The translations under genes were made by a program, and so were the position numbers. Under the pieces are notes generated by a model. That model was not told the DNA's origin, made no database searches, and saw only the letters and a program-made list of their open reading frames with translations. 64,000 bases of DNA from Gudongella sp049310905 (GTDB lineage: Bacteria > Bacillota > Clostridia > Tissierellales > Tissierellaceae). Below, piece by piece: positions 8,664 to 18,289 of this stretch. The stretch's first letter is position 1, and every line of letters begins with the position of its first letter. The stretch is from assembly GCF_049310905.1 (NCBI RefSeq), contig NZ_JBMEMN010000002.1, positions 62,001 to 126,000 on the forward strand, given 5' to 3'.

Positions 8664-9794
8664 TCATTTCACCTTGTTCAATTGCATATATATTCTCAGG
8701 TGGTTCATAATATCTGTTCTCGAAACTATTCCAACCAGCCTATCTTCATTCATTACAATAACCCTTCCAAACTCGTTGCTGAATATTTTACTCATTACTT
8801 CAGACACTGTTTCACCAGGAGCAACTACAAGGTTCTCAGAAAGACTGGTCATAACATCCTCTATTCTAACAGTCTCCCAATCGTCTCTGTGAACTTTCTT
8901 GATATTGTCCACATTTACAACTCCATCAATTCTATCCAGACTTCCGACAGGAAATAAATTGTACTTATATTTGAAAAAGTAATCATCAACTGCCCTTCTG
9001 ACAGTAATTTCAGGGTCCATCACCACTACATCCCCTGTCATAAACTCACCTACAATAGTCTTGCTGAATATATCAGATACAATTGTATTCTGATAGCTTG
9101 ACTGAGATGCCTGCACTATAAAATAACCAATAAACAAGATCCATAATCCATTGATCATATATCCATAGAAAATATTGGTTAGACCAATAAACATAAGAAA
9201 ATATCCAAACCACTGACCGATTGTAGATGCTATTCTAGTTGCCTTGTGAAGATCTCCTGAAAAATGCCATATGGCTGACCTTAATACCCTACCTCCATCC
9301 AATGGAAATGCAGGAAACATATTAAATACTGCAAGCATAAGATTAATTGAAGCAATATATGAAAACACAACAAAGTAATATTCAGGAGCACCCATTGAAT
9401 TGGAGACATAAGCTAGAATTCTGAAAACAAGCACTAGAAAAAGGCTCATGATTGGACCTGCAACAGAAATCAAAAACTCCTTCCTTGGGGTATCTGGTTC
9501 CCTTTCAAGGTCTGCAATACCTCCAAATATAAACAGCGTTATCCTTCTAACTCCAATTCCCAACCTATTGGACACAAGAGAGTGTGACATCTCATGAAAT
9601 ACAATTGATAATAGAAGCAACAATGCAATTGTTCCACCAAGAATCCAATACAACTCAGCTTCCCAATCGGGATATCTACCCGGAAAGAAGCCTGTGGCAA
9701 GAGTAGTTGTTATTAGAAAAAATGCAACGAGCCAGCTTATATTTATCTCTATTTTTATTCCTTTGAAACTACCAAGAACAAGGGATCCCTTCAT
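8664..9794 (-). CDS. Site-2 protease family zinc metalloprotease (M50) with CBS domains
   Basis: An intramembrane protease of the S2P/SpoIVFB branch, 376 residues. The zinc motif HEMSH is at residues 67-71 within a membrane span, and the second ligand motif NMFPAFPLDGG is at 158-167. About six hydrophobic spans are followed by a cytosolic C-terminus (from about residue 245) with a CBS pair, ending in GRVIVMNEDRLVGIVSRTDI. CBS pairs usually bind adenine nucleotides and regulate such proteases. The substrate is not evident; galE follows on the same strand. Confidence 0.9.
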   Translation of the reverse strand: MKGSLVLGSFKGIKIEINISWLVAFFLITTTLATGFFPGRYPDWEAELYWILGGTIALLLLLSIVFHEMSHSLVSNRLGIGVRRITLFIFGGIADLEREPDTPRKEFLISVAGPIMSLFLVLVFRILAYVSNSMGAPEYYFVVFSYIASINLMLAVFNMFPAFPLDGGRVLRSAIWHFSGDLHKATRIASTIGQWFGYFLMFIGLTNIFYGYMINGLWILFIGYFIVQASQSSYQNTIVSDIFSKTIVGEFMTGDVVVMDPEITVRRAVDDYFFKYKYNLFPVGSLDRIDGVVNVDNIKKVHRDDWETVRIEDVMTSLSENLVVAPGETVSEVMSKIFSNEFGRVIVMNEDRLVGIVSRTDIMNHLRIYMQLNKVK

Positions 9795-10080
9795 TTTTAT
9801 CAGCTCCTTAAGAATTATTGCGTTTGCCTATTACAATTATACCCTAAGATTTAATCTTAACTATTATTCTGATACTGCTATGATTAATTTGGATATTCTC
9901 TTCACAAAATCTTCTAGTTGATGATAATTCTTTGTTTCGATTTTAATTATTATCGAATTCTATCCAAGTCAAATGTTTTAATTCAGACATTGATTGGTAG
10001 ACAATCTAATGGTTTCTGACATAGACGCTGATAAGAATTTGTCAATTTACTGATTATTCTAAATATTTAGTTTTTTCCTA
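9795..10080. other. AT-rich intergenic region without a gene
   Basis: This stretch separates the divergent protease and alcohol dehydrogenase genes. I see no conserved open frame, RNA or strong hairpin in it; the only recognisable site is the promoter annotated next to it. Confidence 0.6.
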
Positions 10081-10109
10081 TTGCACTACGTTTTCCCCTC
10101 TGTTATACT
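10081..10109 (+). promoter_or_regulatory. Predicted sigma-A promoter for the alcohol dehydrogenase gene
   Basis: TTGCAC (10081-10086) and TATACT (10104-10109) are separated by 17 nt, about 45 nt before the start codon. Confidence 0.6.
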
Positions 10110-10153
10110 CAAAAATAGATATTTAAATATATTAATCTAAAGGGGGATTTTCA

Positions 10154-11305
10154 ATGACGGTAAGCAGTTTCTTTATGCCAACAACAAACATGATAGGTGC
10201 AGGAGCAATTAACAGCATAGGCGATCAACTCCAAGGCCTTGGTTCAAAGAAAGTACTAATCGTGACAGATGCATTCCTAAGTAAGATCGGTGTGGCCAAC
10301 AGAATCAAGAAGCTAATTGAAGAAAAAGGCATGGAAGCAATTGTTTTTGATGGTGCAGAACCCAATCCTACGGACAAAAATGTAGATGCAGGATTTAAGG
10401 TATGGAAGAAGGAAAAATGTGACTCACTTGTAACTCTTGGTGGAGGATCATCTCACGATTGTGGAAAAGGAATCGGACTTTTGGCATCAAACGGTGGAAA
10501 GATTCACGACTATGAAGGTATCGACCAGTCCAAGAATCCATTTGTACCATATGTAGCGGTTAATACAACAGCTGGTACCGCTTCCGAAATGACTAGATTT
10601 TGTATTATAACAGACACAAGCAGAAAAGTTAAGATGGCTATTGTAGACTGGAGAGTAACAGCTAAAGTTTCCATTAATGACCCTGAGGTTATGGCTGGAA
10701 TGCCACCTGGATTAACAGCTGCAACTGGAATGGATGCATTGACACATGCAGTTGAAGCATATGTATCAACCGCAGCAACTCCTATTACTGATGCTGCAGC
10801 TCTTATGGCTATTGAGCTTATAGCAGAATATCTTCCAAAAGCCGTAGCTAATGGTGACAATATGGTAGCAAGAGATAGAATGGCTTATGCACAATTCCTG
10901 GCTGGAATGGCATTTAACAATGCAAGCCTTGGATATGTCCACGCAATGGCTCATCAGCTAGGTGGATTCTACAACCTTCCTCATGGAGTTTGTAATGCCA
11001 TACTCCTACCTCATGTTGAGCAGTTCAACCTGATAGGTTGTGCTGATAAATTATGTGATGTAGCAGTTGCCCTGGGTGAAAATGTTGAAGGACTTTCAAC
11101 TCCTCAGGCAGCTCAAAGAGCAATAGATGCAATCAAAGAGCTTTCAGCATCAATAGGAATCCCTGCAGGGTTGAAGGATCTTGACGTCAAAGAGAAGGAC
11201 TTTGAGGTTATGGCAAAGAATGCCAAGGCAGATGCATGCCAGGCAACAAACCCAAGAACTGCAACCTTGGAGGAAGTTATCCAATTGTTCAAGAATGCAA
11301 TGTAA
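10154..11305 (+). CDS. Iron-containing (type III) alcohol dehydrogenase
   Basis: NAD(P)-dependent oxidoreductase of the FucO/1,3-propanediol dehydrogenase family, 383 residues. The nucleotide loop GGGSSHD is at 97-103, and the four metal ligands are present at D194, H198, H263 and H277, matching the FucO arrangement almost exactly in number. AAGGGGG lies 7 nt before the ATG. It is monocistronic between its own promoter and terminator. Likely role: reducing an aldehyde to an alcohol to recycle NADH in fermentation; the exact substrate is unknown. It abuts the acyl-CoA synthetase operon tail-to-tail. Confidence 0.93.
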   Translation: MTVSSFFMPTTNMIGAGAINSIGDQLQGLGSKKVLIVTDAFLSKIGVANRIKKLIEEKGMEAIVFDGAEPNPTDKNVDAGFKVWKKEKCDSLVTLGGGSSHDCGKGIGLLASNGGKIHDYEGIDQSKNPFVPYVAVNTTAGTASEMTRFCIITDTSRKVKMAIVDWRVTAKVSINDPEVMAGMPPGLTAATGMDALTHAVEAYVSTAATPITDAAALMAIELIAEYLPKAVANGDNMVARDRMAYAQFLAGMAFNNASLGYVHAMAHQLGGFYNLPHGVCNAILLPHVEQFNLIGCADKLCDVAVALGENVEGLSTPQAAQRAIDAIKELSASIGIPAGLKDLDVKEKDFEVMAKNAKADACQATNPRTATLEEVIQLFKNAM

Positions 11306-11316
11306 TTAGTCCACTG

Positions 11317-11345
11317 AAAAAGACTCCCGAGGGAGTCTTTTTTTA
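11317..11345 (+). terminator. Terminator after the alcohol dehydrogenase gene
   Basis: The stem AAAGACTCCC/GGGAGTCTTT has a short loop and runs into a T tract. It overlaps the stop region of the convergent synthetase gene. Confidence 0.85.
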
Positions 11346-14186
11346 CGCTTTTATTCTACAATCCAATGCTACAAATTGCTTCTTGATACTATCCCATGCA
11401 ACCGGATTTATATCCATTTCTGCAATTTGGGAATTCTCCATAATCAGATCACTGAACTTTACTACAAGATCAATAAACTGATCTTCCGGCAAGCTTTCAC
11501 TTCCCCTAAATCCTGTAAATAATTTATAACTCTTAAGATTCTGTAGCATTTCTTTTACTTCCATATCTTCCAATGGTGGAATTTTCATTGATACATCCTT
11601 ATACAATTCAACTGCCACTCCACCTGCTCCCAATAAGCATATATGTCCAACAGTAGGTTCGAATTTTGCTCCTACTATCATTTCCATTCCGATATTTGCC
11701 TGTTCCTGTAAGAAAATGCCCTCCAGTCCAGCAAACTTTTCAGAAAGGTTCTTGACTGCATTTTTAAGGTCTTCCATATTCTTGATGTTGAGGATTACAC
11801 CACCTTCATCAGATTTATGGATTACTTTTTCATGCTCAACTTTTGCTACTATGGGAAAACTCAACTTAATATCTTCAAGATCTTCTTCATCTCTTATAAA
11901 TGTCCATTTAGCAACAGGTATTTCATATAGTTCAAGTAATTCCATTGCATTTTCAGTCTTTAGATATCCTGATGAATACTTCTCATTCAATAATAGGTTT
12001 GCTTTGGTTTTTCTTACATAGTCAATTTTTTTGTTTAAGTCGGTCGACGATTGTTCTCCTTTATCATTTACCAGCTTTAAAATATCCGCTGCCATTTCCG
12101 GATACTCAACAACAGGAAGATCATGTCTGTTTAGCACGTCTCTTGCAGGCTTTCCTAGGCTAGGTCCAATAAAGCAGCTTAACACTGGAATCTCAAGTTT
12201 TGATATAACAGGTGCACAGGCTTCCGCCACTTCTCCGGTGTCAATAGTTGCTGGAGGTACACAAACAAGAGCAAGTGCATCGTACAATCCGCTTTGACCC
12301 ATCATTTCCAGTGATAATGCATAATGCTCAGGGGGCCCAGCAGCTATTACATCAATTGGATTTCCAGTGGCTGCTTCGGGATAAAGCTTTTCTGCAAGCA
12401 ATGATCTTGTCTCATCAGACATAACCGGCAATTGGAATCCATTTTTCGCCAGTCTATCCGTGATAAGTATCCCAGGTCCACCGGCATTTGTAACCACACC
12501 AATTTTCTTGCCGTTAAACCTCTCTAGTTTGCTAAGTGCCATGGCTGTCATATAGAGCATTTCAAGCGAATCAACTCTAATCGCTCCCGCCTTTTCTATC
12601 AATGCATCAACTGCACTGTCACTACCAGCAATACTTCCTGTATGTGAAGTTGCAGCTAATGCTCCTGCTTCACTTCTTCCTGATTTAAGTACTACAACTG
12701 ATTTACTCTTGCAGGTTTCCTTAAGGACTTTTAAAAATCTTAGTCCATTTGGTATGGTCTCAAGATATAGCATGATAACACTTGTCTGAGGATCATCTTT
12801 CAATTCTCCCATCAGATCTGATGCATCTATGTCCATCAGATTTCCCAGCGAAGCAATCTTTGAAAATCCTAGATTGAATTCGTCTGCGTAATCAAGCAAT
12901 GCTGCTCCAATTGCTCCACTTTGAGTAACCAAGGCAATGTTCCCTTTTCTTGGCAAGTGATATAGCATAGTTGCATTCAAGTTTACATCTGGGTCAGTAT
13001 TGAGAATTCCCATGCCATTTGGCCCCAATAGCCTCATATTGTATCTGTCTACAATTTCCTTTACTCTTAGTTCCGCCTTTTCTCCTTCTTCTCCTGTTTC
13101 CTTAAAGCCCGCACTTATGCAGACAATAGACTTTGTACCTTTCTTGCCACATTCCTCCACGGCACTCTCAACTCCAGAAGAAGGTGTTGTTATTATTGCC
13201 AAATCCGGTGTCTCTTCCAGTTCCTCCACTGATGTATATGCCGGTACTCCATCCACTGGATCCCCACTTCTATTTACTACATAAGTATTCCCTTTAAAGC
13301 CGAATCTATTGATATTTTTAATTAATGCATTACCGATTCCACCTTTTGCAGAGGCACCTATTACAACTACACTTTTGGGATTTAGAAAACCGTCCAGAGT
13401 TCTTAATTGCACAGGTTTATTTTCTTCCCAGGAATTGATTTTTACTCCCCTGGGTACAGGATTGTTTTTATAATTTACCTTTCCTTGCTCGTCCAGACTA
13501 AAATTACCCATGGCAATCTCATATATTGTTCTTGCTCCCAGATGTCTTGATTGATTGTTGACTTCCTTTAGTACAGTCCTTTTAAGGATTTCTTCATCTC
13601 CGATTTCGTAATCAATTTCAAATGATGGCGACAACATAAGCAATGGTCCTCCATCAACTTCATTTGTTGCAATATGTGAACTTGAACATATGTCTGGATA
13701 TTTATGTGAAATGGTATCGCCAACTCCATTTGCACCTGCAAATATCCTCTCATTCCCTTCCATTACAGACAAGTCTGCTGGATGAACATTTACTGCCTTG
13801 TATTTGTCTAGAATTACATTTGTCGTAGCCCACACATAACCAGCCAAGAGTATTATATCTGCTCCAAATGGCTCGATAAGCTTTGCAACCTCTGTGTCAA
13901 ATAATGCTCTTACTTCCATGTCGCTTATTGGTGCATCGTGCTTCTTGTGAAATTCCTTGATATCCAAGGATGCGTATGGTATTCCTTCCGCTTCAGCTGT
14001 AATTCTCGCTTTTGCATCAGGTCTGCTGGAAAACACTCCTACTATTTCAAATGGACATTCTTCTCCTTTTGCGGTAATCTCTCTCTCCAACTCCAAAGCT
14101 TTCCAAAGAGTATTCCCACTTCCGGAAACAAATCCAATTACTCTCAATCGACCATTTACAGGGTCATGTAATAATTTTGAATTCAT
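11343..14186 (-). CDS. Fusion of a formyltransferase-like domain with an ADP-forming acyl-CoA synthetase
   Basis: A 947-residue protein with two unrelated parts. Residues 1-235 resemble PurN-type formyltransferases: GFVSGSGNTLW at 18-28 and the catalytic triad Asn133, His135 (NVHP) and Asp178 (EVDGGPLL). Residues 265-947 form an NDP-forming acyl-CoA synthetase: CoA-binding Rossmann domain (VVVIGASAKGGIGN), ligase-CoA domain with the phosphohistidine H515 (ATSHTGSIAGSD), and a C-terminal ATP-grasp domain from about 720. The second half would turn an acyl-CoA, ADP and phosphate into acid and ATP. What the formyltransferase part does is unknown. GGAGG supports the ATG at 14186. It is the last gene of the aminotransferase operon, 115 nt after the transporter. 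Confidence 0.85.
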   Translation of the reverse strand: MNSKLLHDPVNGRLRVIGFVSGSGNTLWKALELEREITAKGEECPFEIVGVFSSRPDAKARITAEAEGIPYASLDIKEFHKKHDAPISDMEVRALFDTEVAKLIEPFGADIILLAGYVWATTNVILDKYKAVNVHPADLSVMEGNERIFAGANGVGDTISHKYPDICSSSHIATNEVDGGPLLMLSPSFEIDYEIGDEEILKRTVLKEVNNQSRHLGARTIYEIAMGNFSLDEQGKVNYKNNPVPRGVKINSWEENKPVQLRTLDGFLNPKSVVVIGASAKGGIGNALIKNINRFGFKGNTYVVNRSGDPVDGVPAYTSVEELEETPDLAIITTPSSGVESAVEECGKKGTKSIVCISAGFKETGEEGEKAELRVKEIVDRYNMRLLGPNGMGILNTDPDVNLNATMLYHLPRKGNIALVTQSGAIGAALLDYADEFNLGFSKIASLGNLMDIDASDLMGELKDDPQTSVIMLYLETIPNGLRFLKVLKETCKSKSVVVLKSGRSEAGALAATSHTGSIAGSDSAVDALIEKAGAIRVDSLEMLYMTAMALSKLERFNGKKIGVVTNAGGPGILITDRLAKNGFQLPVMSDETRSLLAEKLYPEAATGNPIDVIAAGPPEHYALSLEMMGQSGLYDALALVCVPPATIDTGEVAEACAPVISKLEIPVLSCFIGPSLGKPARDVLNRHDLPVVEYPEMAADILKLVNDKGEQSSTDLNKKIDYVRKTKANLLLNEKYSSGYLKTENAMELLELYEIPVAKWTFIRDEEDLEDIKLSFPIVAKVEHEKVIHKSDEGGVILNIKNMEDLKNAVKNLSEKFAGLEGIFLQEQANIGMEMIVGAKFEPTVGHICLLGAGGVAVELYKDVSMKIPPLEDMEVKEMLQNLKSYKLFTGFRGSESLPEDQFIDLVVKFSDLIMENSQIAEMDINPVAWDSIKKQFVALDCRIKA

Positions 14187-14249
14187 GCCGTACCTCCGTT
14201 TTCTGATTTCTGTCCCAACTATTATGCTCTTATATTACTCCTCTAAGAT

Positions 14250-14290
14250 AAATCCAAGCTGATGAAATAAGTATTCACCAGCTTGGTTTT
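14250..14290 (-). terminator. Weak hairpin between the NSS transporter and the synthetase gene
   Basis: CCAAGCTG (14254-14261) pairs with CAGCTTGG (14279-14286), with four more pairs after one mismatch. Only a poor T run follows on the minus strand, so it may attenuate or stabilise mRNA rather than terminate fully. Confidence 0.4.
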
Positions 14291-14301
14291 TATCAACTTC
14301 T

Positions 14302-15675
14302 CTAGAATATTCCCAAGTTTGAAAGGAATACTACAACAATTACTACCGGAACAACAAACTTTACCATATAGAACCAGCCTTTTAGTACTGAGCCCTTGAG
14401 TTCGCCTTGATTGCTGACTTCTCCAATCGCCGCCTTCTCTCCCCAGAACCAACCTACCAGTATTGATGCAGCAAGTCCACCTAGTGGAAGTGATATGTTT
14501 GATCCGAAGTAGTCAAACAAGTCGAATATACCCTTTCCAAGTATTGTAAAGTCTCCCCAGATTCCAAAACTGAAGGATACTGCTATTCCCATTACATAGG
14601 CAATAGCTCCAACCAGTAAAGCTGCGCCTTTTCTTGACATGTTTTTCTTCTCTAGAAGATATGCAACTGGCATTTCAAGAATTGATATGGCAGATGTCAA
14701 GTTAGCTATTGCAAGCAAGAAGAAGAACATAAAGCTGAATAATTCTCCAAATGGCATTTGACTAAAAACTGCAGGTATGGTCATAAATACCAATCCAACT
14801 CCACTACCAGGCTCCATTCCGAATGAGAATACAGCTGGGAAGATAACCAAACCTGCCAAAATGGCAACTGATAGGTCCATCACTGCAATCATGCCAGATG
14901 ATTTTGGTAGGTTCTCACCCTTATCAAGGTAACTACCATATGTAACCATACCTGACATACCTACACTTAAACTAAAGAATACCTGACCCAATGCTGCTAT
15001 CCAAACTCCTGCTGTTATTGCAGAGAAATCTGGTGTTAGGTACCACTTAACGCCTTCCATCGCTCCAGGTAAAGTCAATGATCTCACAACAAGAATCATC
15101 AATAGAACAAACAGCATCGGAAGCATGATCTTGGAAGCTTTTTCAATACCTTGAGCAACTCCTCTTGCAATTATGAAAACTGTAAGACCCATAAAAATAG
15201 CATGGTATATCAATGGTTGAACAGGATCTCCTATAAAGGCTCCAAAGAATGCACCCATCTGATCTGGTGCAGTATTCGCCAATCCAAAGAACGATTGAAT
15301 TGAGTAGAATAATGTCCATCCACTTACTACTGAATAGTATGACAAGAAGATAAACGCTGAAAAGAAGCCCAGGAAACCAATCCATTTTGCACCTTTTCTG
15401 ATTTTTGCATAGCTGTCAATTGCATTTGACTGTCCATGTCTACCTATTGTAAACTCTACCAACAACAAACTGATACCAACCAATATCATACAAATAACAT
15501 AGACGAATACGAAAGCGCCTCCACCGTTTGTTCCTGTCATATATGGAAATCTCCATATATTCCCCAGACCGATGGCAGATCCGGCAGCCGCAAATATGAA
15601 GCCCAGCCTTGATGCAAACTTGTCCCTAACTATACCAGTATTCTCGGTTCCTACTTCATTTTTGTTTTTTGACAT
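14302..15675 (-). CDS. Sodium-dependent amino acid transporter (NSS family)
   Basis: Na+-driven symporter of the LeuT/MhsT type, 457 residues and about 11 membrane spans. The TM1 signature GSAIGLGNIWRFPYMTGTNG at residues 32-51 forms the Na+ and substrate site, and TM6 and TM8 are glycine/serine-rich as in the family. GGAGGGG precedes the ATG. It lies 16 nt after the aminotransferase gene, so the operon probably imports the amino acid that the aminotransferase uses. Family members prefer hydrophobic or aromatic amino acids, but the substrate is not provable here. Confidence 0.92.
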   Translation of the reverse strand: MSKNKNEVGTENTGIVRDKFASRLGFIFAAAGSAIGLGNIWRFPYMTGTNGGGAFVFVYVICMILVGISLLLVEFTIGRHGQSNAIDSYAKIRKGAKWIGFLGFFSAFIFLSYYSVVSGWTLFYSIQSFFGLANTAPDQMGAFFGAFIGDPVQPLIYHAIFMGLTVFIIARGVAQGIEKASKIMLPMLFVLLMILVVRSLTLPGAMEGVKWYLTPDFSAITAGVWIAALGQVFFSLSVGMSGMVTYGSYLDKGENLPKSSGMIAVMDLSVAILAGLVIFPAVFSFGMEPGSGVGLVFMTIPAVFSQMPFGELFSFMFFFLLAIANLTSAISILEMPVAYLLEKKNMSRKGAALLVGAIAYVMGIAVSFSFGIWGDFTILGKGIFDLFDYFGSNISLPLGGLAASILVGWFWGEKAAIGEVSNQGELKGSVLKGWFYMVKFVVPVVIVVVFLSNLGIF

Positions 15676-15691
15676 AGTTTCCCCTCCTTAA

Positions 15692-16846
15692 TTAAGATAG
15701 TGCTTTTTCAATCCTATTGAAGGCTTCTTCCATTTGTTCTATTGGAATGGTACATGAAATTCTGACATAGTCATCACTGTTTGGACCAAATGAAATTCCT
15801 GGGATAGTAATTACTCTTGCTTCCTCCAGCATCTTCATTCCAAACTCCATGGACTTCATTCCTGTTTCCTTTATATTTACGAATATATAAAAGGCTCCTT
15901 TTGGCTTGATACAAGATAATCCTTTGATATTGTTGATTCTTTCATATGCATACTCAACTCTCTTGGAATAATCCTCTACCATTTTGTCAACTTCAGATTC
16001 GCAATTCTGAATAGCATAGAGCGCTGCTTTCTGAGATATTGAATTCATGCTCATTGTCGTTCCTATGTTTATTATTTTCATTATATTGATTATATTTTTT
16101 GGACCTATCGCATATCCAACTCTCCAACCACACATTGCGTAGGTCTTTGAGAAACCTGCAATGGTGAATGTTCTTTCCTGCATATCTGGAAGAGTTGCAA
16201 AGCAGACATGCTCTCCATCGAATATAAATGCCTCGTAAATTTCATCCGACATAAGAATAAGATCATGCTTCTTGATAACATCTGCCACTTTCAAGGCTTC
16301 TTCCCTTGAAATAACTGCTCCTGTTGGGTTTCCAGGTGAATTCAGCATAACAATTTTTGTCTTCTCAGTTATCTTGGCTTCGAGAGCCTCCGCTGTCATA
16401 TTGAAGCCTTCTTCTTCTTTTAATGACACTGGTACCGGTACACCATATACATACTCAATTGCCTGCATATAAGGAGTAAAGCATGGATCTGGAACGATTA
16501 CTTCATCTCCAGGGTTTATTAGTGCTTGCAGCACCAGGTAAATAGCCTGAGTGGCTCCAGCACTGATAATAACATTATCAGGAGTTGACTCCAACCCGTA
16601 TTTCTCTTCCCAATACTGGGAAACCGCTTGCCTTAAATCTAAAAATCCATTGACCGGTGGATAATGAGTGAAACCATTTTTACCCGCATCTGCTGCAGCC
16701 TTAATTATTGACTCATGTGTATTTGCATCGGGCTCTCCAATACCAAGACTGATGATATCTGTGTATTTGGAAGCTGCTTCAAACATCTGAAGCATCGGTG
16801 AAGGTTTTACCTCCTTGAATAAATTTGAAACCTTTATGTTTGCCAT
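15692..16846 (-). CDS. Class I/II pyridoxal-phosphate aminotransferase
   Basis: Fold-type I aminotransferase, 384 residues, of the aspartate/aromatic/PatA-like group. Visible are NSPGNPTG (169-176), SDEIYEAF with the cofactor aspartate D201, the PLP lysine K234 in AGFSKTYAM, and WRVGY. It would convert the imported amino acid to its 2-oxo acid. GGAGG precedes the ATG; the gene follows the DRE-TIM enzyme by 12 nt. The substrate is not determined from sequence. Confidence 0.92.
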   Translation of the reverse strand: MANIKVSNLFKEVKPSPMLQMFEAASKYTDIISLGIGEPDANTHESIIKAAADAGKNGFTHYPPVNGFLDLRQAVSQYWEEKYGLESTPDNVIISAGATQAIYLVLQALINPGDEVIVPDPCFTPYMQAIEYVYGVPVPVSLKEEEGFNMTAEALEAKITEKTKIVMLNSPGNPTGAVISREEALKVADVIKKHDLILMSDEIYEAFIFDGEHVCFATLPDMQERTFTIAGFSKTYAMCGWRVGYAIGPKNIINIMKIINIGTTMSMNSISQKAALYAIQNCESEVDKMVEDYSKRVEYAYERINNIKGLSCIKPKGAFYIFVNIKETGMKSMEFGMKMLEEARVITIPGISFGPNSDDYVRISCTIPIEQMEEAFNRIEKALS

Positions 16847-16858
16847 GTTAATGCCTCC

Positions 16859-18067
16859 TTAAACCTCTTTGGTTAACTGAATAAACTCCTCATTGTTCAA
16901 ATCTCTCTTAAGCTTTAGTGAAAGATCTTTTACCTTGGCTAGAAGAATCTTTTCCTGTTCTTCGGACAATGTTAAATTGTTTTCTTTTATCCATGACTTG
17001 ATATTATCCTTGCCACTCTTCTTTCCCAAGTATAATTTAGGTTCTGTTTGACCAGTTAATGTCCACAGGTATGGAAGCATTGCCAATGGTTCTTCATCCT
17101 TGCAATTTGCCCAAAGACTTGATGGCATTCCTGTTTCCCAACCGAATATTCTGTCTCCGACAACTGGCTGCGTTGGGTAGATGTCATATCCCGTTTTCTC
17201 AGCAACAAAATTTGACAAGTCCTTCAGGGAATCCAGTTTGATTCCAGTATCATAATCATAAAGGACTCTTAAGGCCAAAGCCACCTGCTCAAGTGATACA
17301 CTACCTGTTCTCTCGCCAATGCCATTAACGGTAACATGTGCTACTTCAGCACCTGCTGCCAAGCCTGCTATTGTAGAAGCTGTTCCCATTCCAAAGTCAT
17401 TATGAAAATGAACCTCTATTGGTACACTGAACGCATTCTTAAGCTTTCTGACAGTGTAAGCGGCACCCTCTGGTGAATAACATCCAAAGGTATCTACCAA
17501 TGCCAGTGAATCCATGTGGCCGCCTTCTGAAATCTGATGAACAGCATCCATCAGAAAATCAAGACTTGCCCTTGATGAATCTGCAGGAAAGAAAGTTACA
17601 TAAAGTCCCAGTTCCTTGGCTGCTTGTGTTGCCTCAATAGCCGCCTTTATAGCTCTTTCAGGGCTCCATTTCTTGCCAAATTTAAGTAAATGTTCACTGC
17701 CTGGAATCTCTGCAAGAACATGGTTAACGCCACACTCTTTGGCCAGCTTCATGTCATCAGGCGTATTTCTAACAAAAGCAAATATCTTGGGTCCAAGATT
17801 GAGTTCTGCAATTTCTTTTATTGCATCTGCATCCTCTTGTGAAGCAGCTGGAGTTCCCGCTTCGATTCTATGAACCCCTGCAAAAGCCAATTTCTTTGCT
17901 ATCTCTACTTTTTCTTTTCTTGTAAGTATGATTCCCGGCTGTTGTTCACCATCTCTTAGGGTAGTGTCCAGGATTTCAATGTTCTTGGGAAATTCGAACT
18001 TCTTCATTACTTCATCAGCATAGTTGGCTTGACTTACCCACCATTTTCCTTCTTCTCTATAACCCAT
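16859..18067 (-). CDS. Homocitrate/isopropylmalate synthase-like DRE-TIM metallolyase
   Basis: A condensing or lyase enzyme of the DRE-TIM family, 402 residues. The active-site motif LDTTLRDGEQQPG is at residues 33-45 and the metal histidines H220 and H222 are in VEVHFHNDFGMG. The family spans LeuA, homocitrate, citramalate and Re-citrate synthases as well as HMG-CoA lyase. The C-terminal LeuA regulatory domain is absent, and its place beside an aminotransferase and an acyl-CoA synthetase is unlike leucine operons. The ATG at 18067 is 6 nt after AAAGGAGG; an ATG at 18073 touches it. First gene of the operon. Confidence 0.85.
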   Translation of the reverse strand: MGYREEGKWWVSQANYADEVMKKFEFPKNIEILDTTLRDGEQQPGIILTRKEKVEIAKKLAFAGVHRIEAGTPAASQEDADAIKEIAELNLGPKIFAFVRNTPDDMKLAKECGVNHVLAEIPGSEHLLKFGKKWSPERAIKAAIEATQAAKELGLYVTFFPADSSRASLDFLMDAVHQISEGGHMDSLALVDTFGCYSPEGAAYTVRKLKNAFSVPIEVHFHNDFGMGTASTIAGLAAGAEVAHVTVNGIGERTGSVSLEQVALALRVLYDYDTGIKLDSLKDLSNFVAEKTGYDIYPTQPVVGDRIFGWETGMPSSLWANCKDEEPLAMLPYLWTLTGQTEPKLYLGKKSGKDNIKSWIKENNLTLSEEQEKILLAKVKDLSLKLKRDLNNEEFIQLTKEV

Positions 18068-18122
18068 TTTCATCCTCCTTTTTTCTTATCATGGTAGTAC
18101 GCTTTACAATGTTACTAAAATA

Positions 18123-18152
18123 AGATTATCATTATTTTACTAACCTTGTCAA
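18123..18152 (-). promoter_or_regulatory. Predicted promoter of the DRE-TIM/aminotransferase operon
   Basis: On the minus strand TTGACA (18147-18152) is followed after 16 nt by GATAAT, or after 18 nt by TAATCT. The -35 box overlaps that of the divergent promoter. Two TTACTAA repeats flank the -10 region and could be operator half-sites. Confidence 0.6.
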
Positions 18153-18175
18153 CGCTTTTTTAGTGTTGGTATAAT
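18146..18175 (+). promoter_or_regulatory. Predicted promoter of the MerR-XRE-cupin regulator gene
   Basis: TTGTCA (18146-18151) and a perfect TATAAT (18170-18175) are separated by 18 nt. It shares its -35 bases with the opposite promoter, so one bound protein could control both. Confidence 0.6.
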
Positions 18176-18289
18176 TTATTTTTTTAAGATTCCAACTTTT
18201 TATTTGTTATGGAGATTGATTGTATGTTAAAATGGTAAAAATGTAATAATATAATAAGTATTAAGAATAATATATATCGGAGGGGCATT

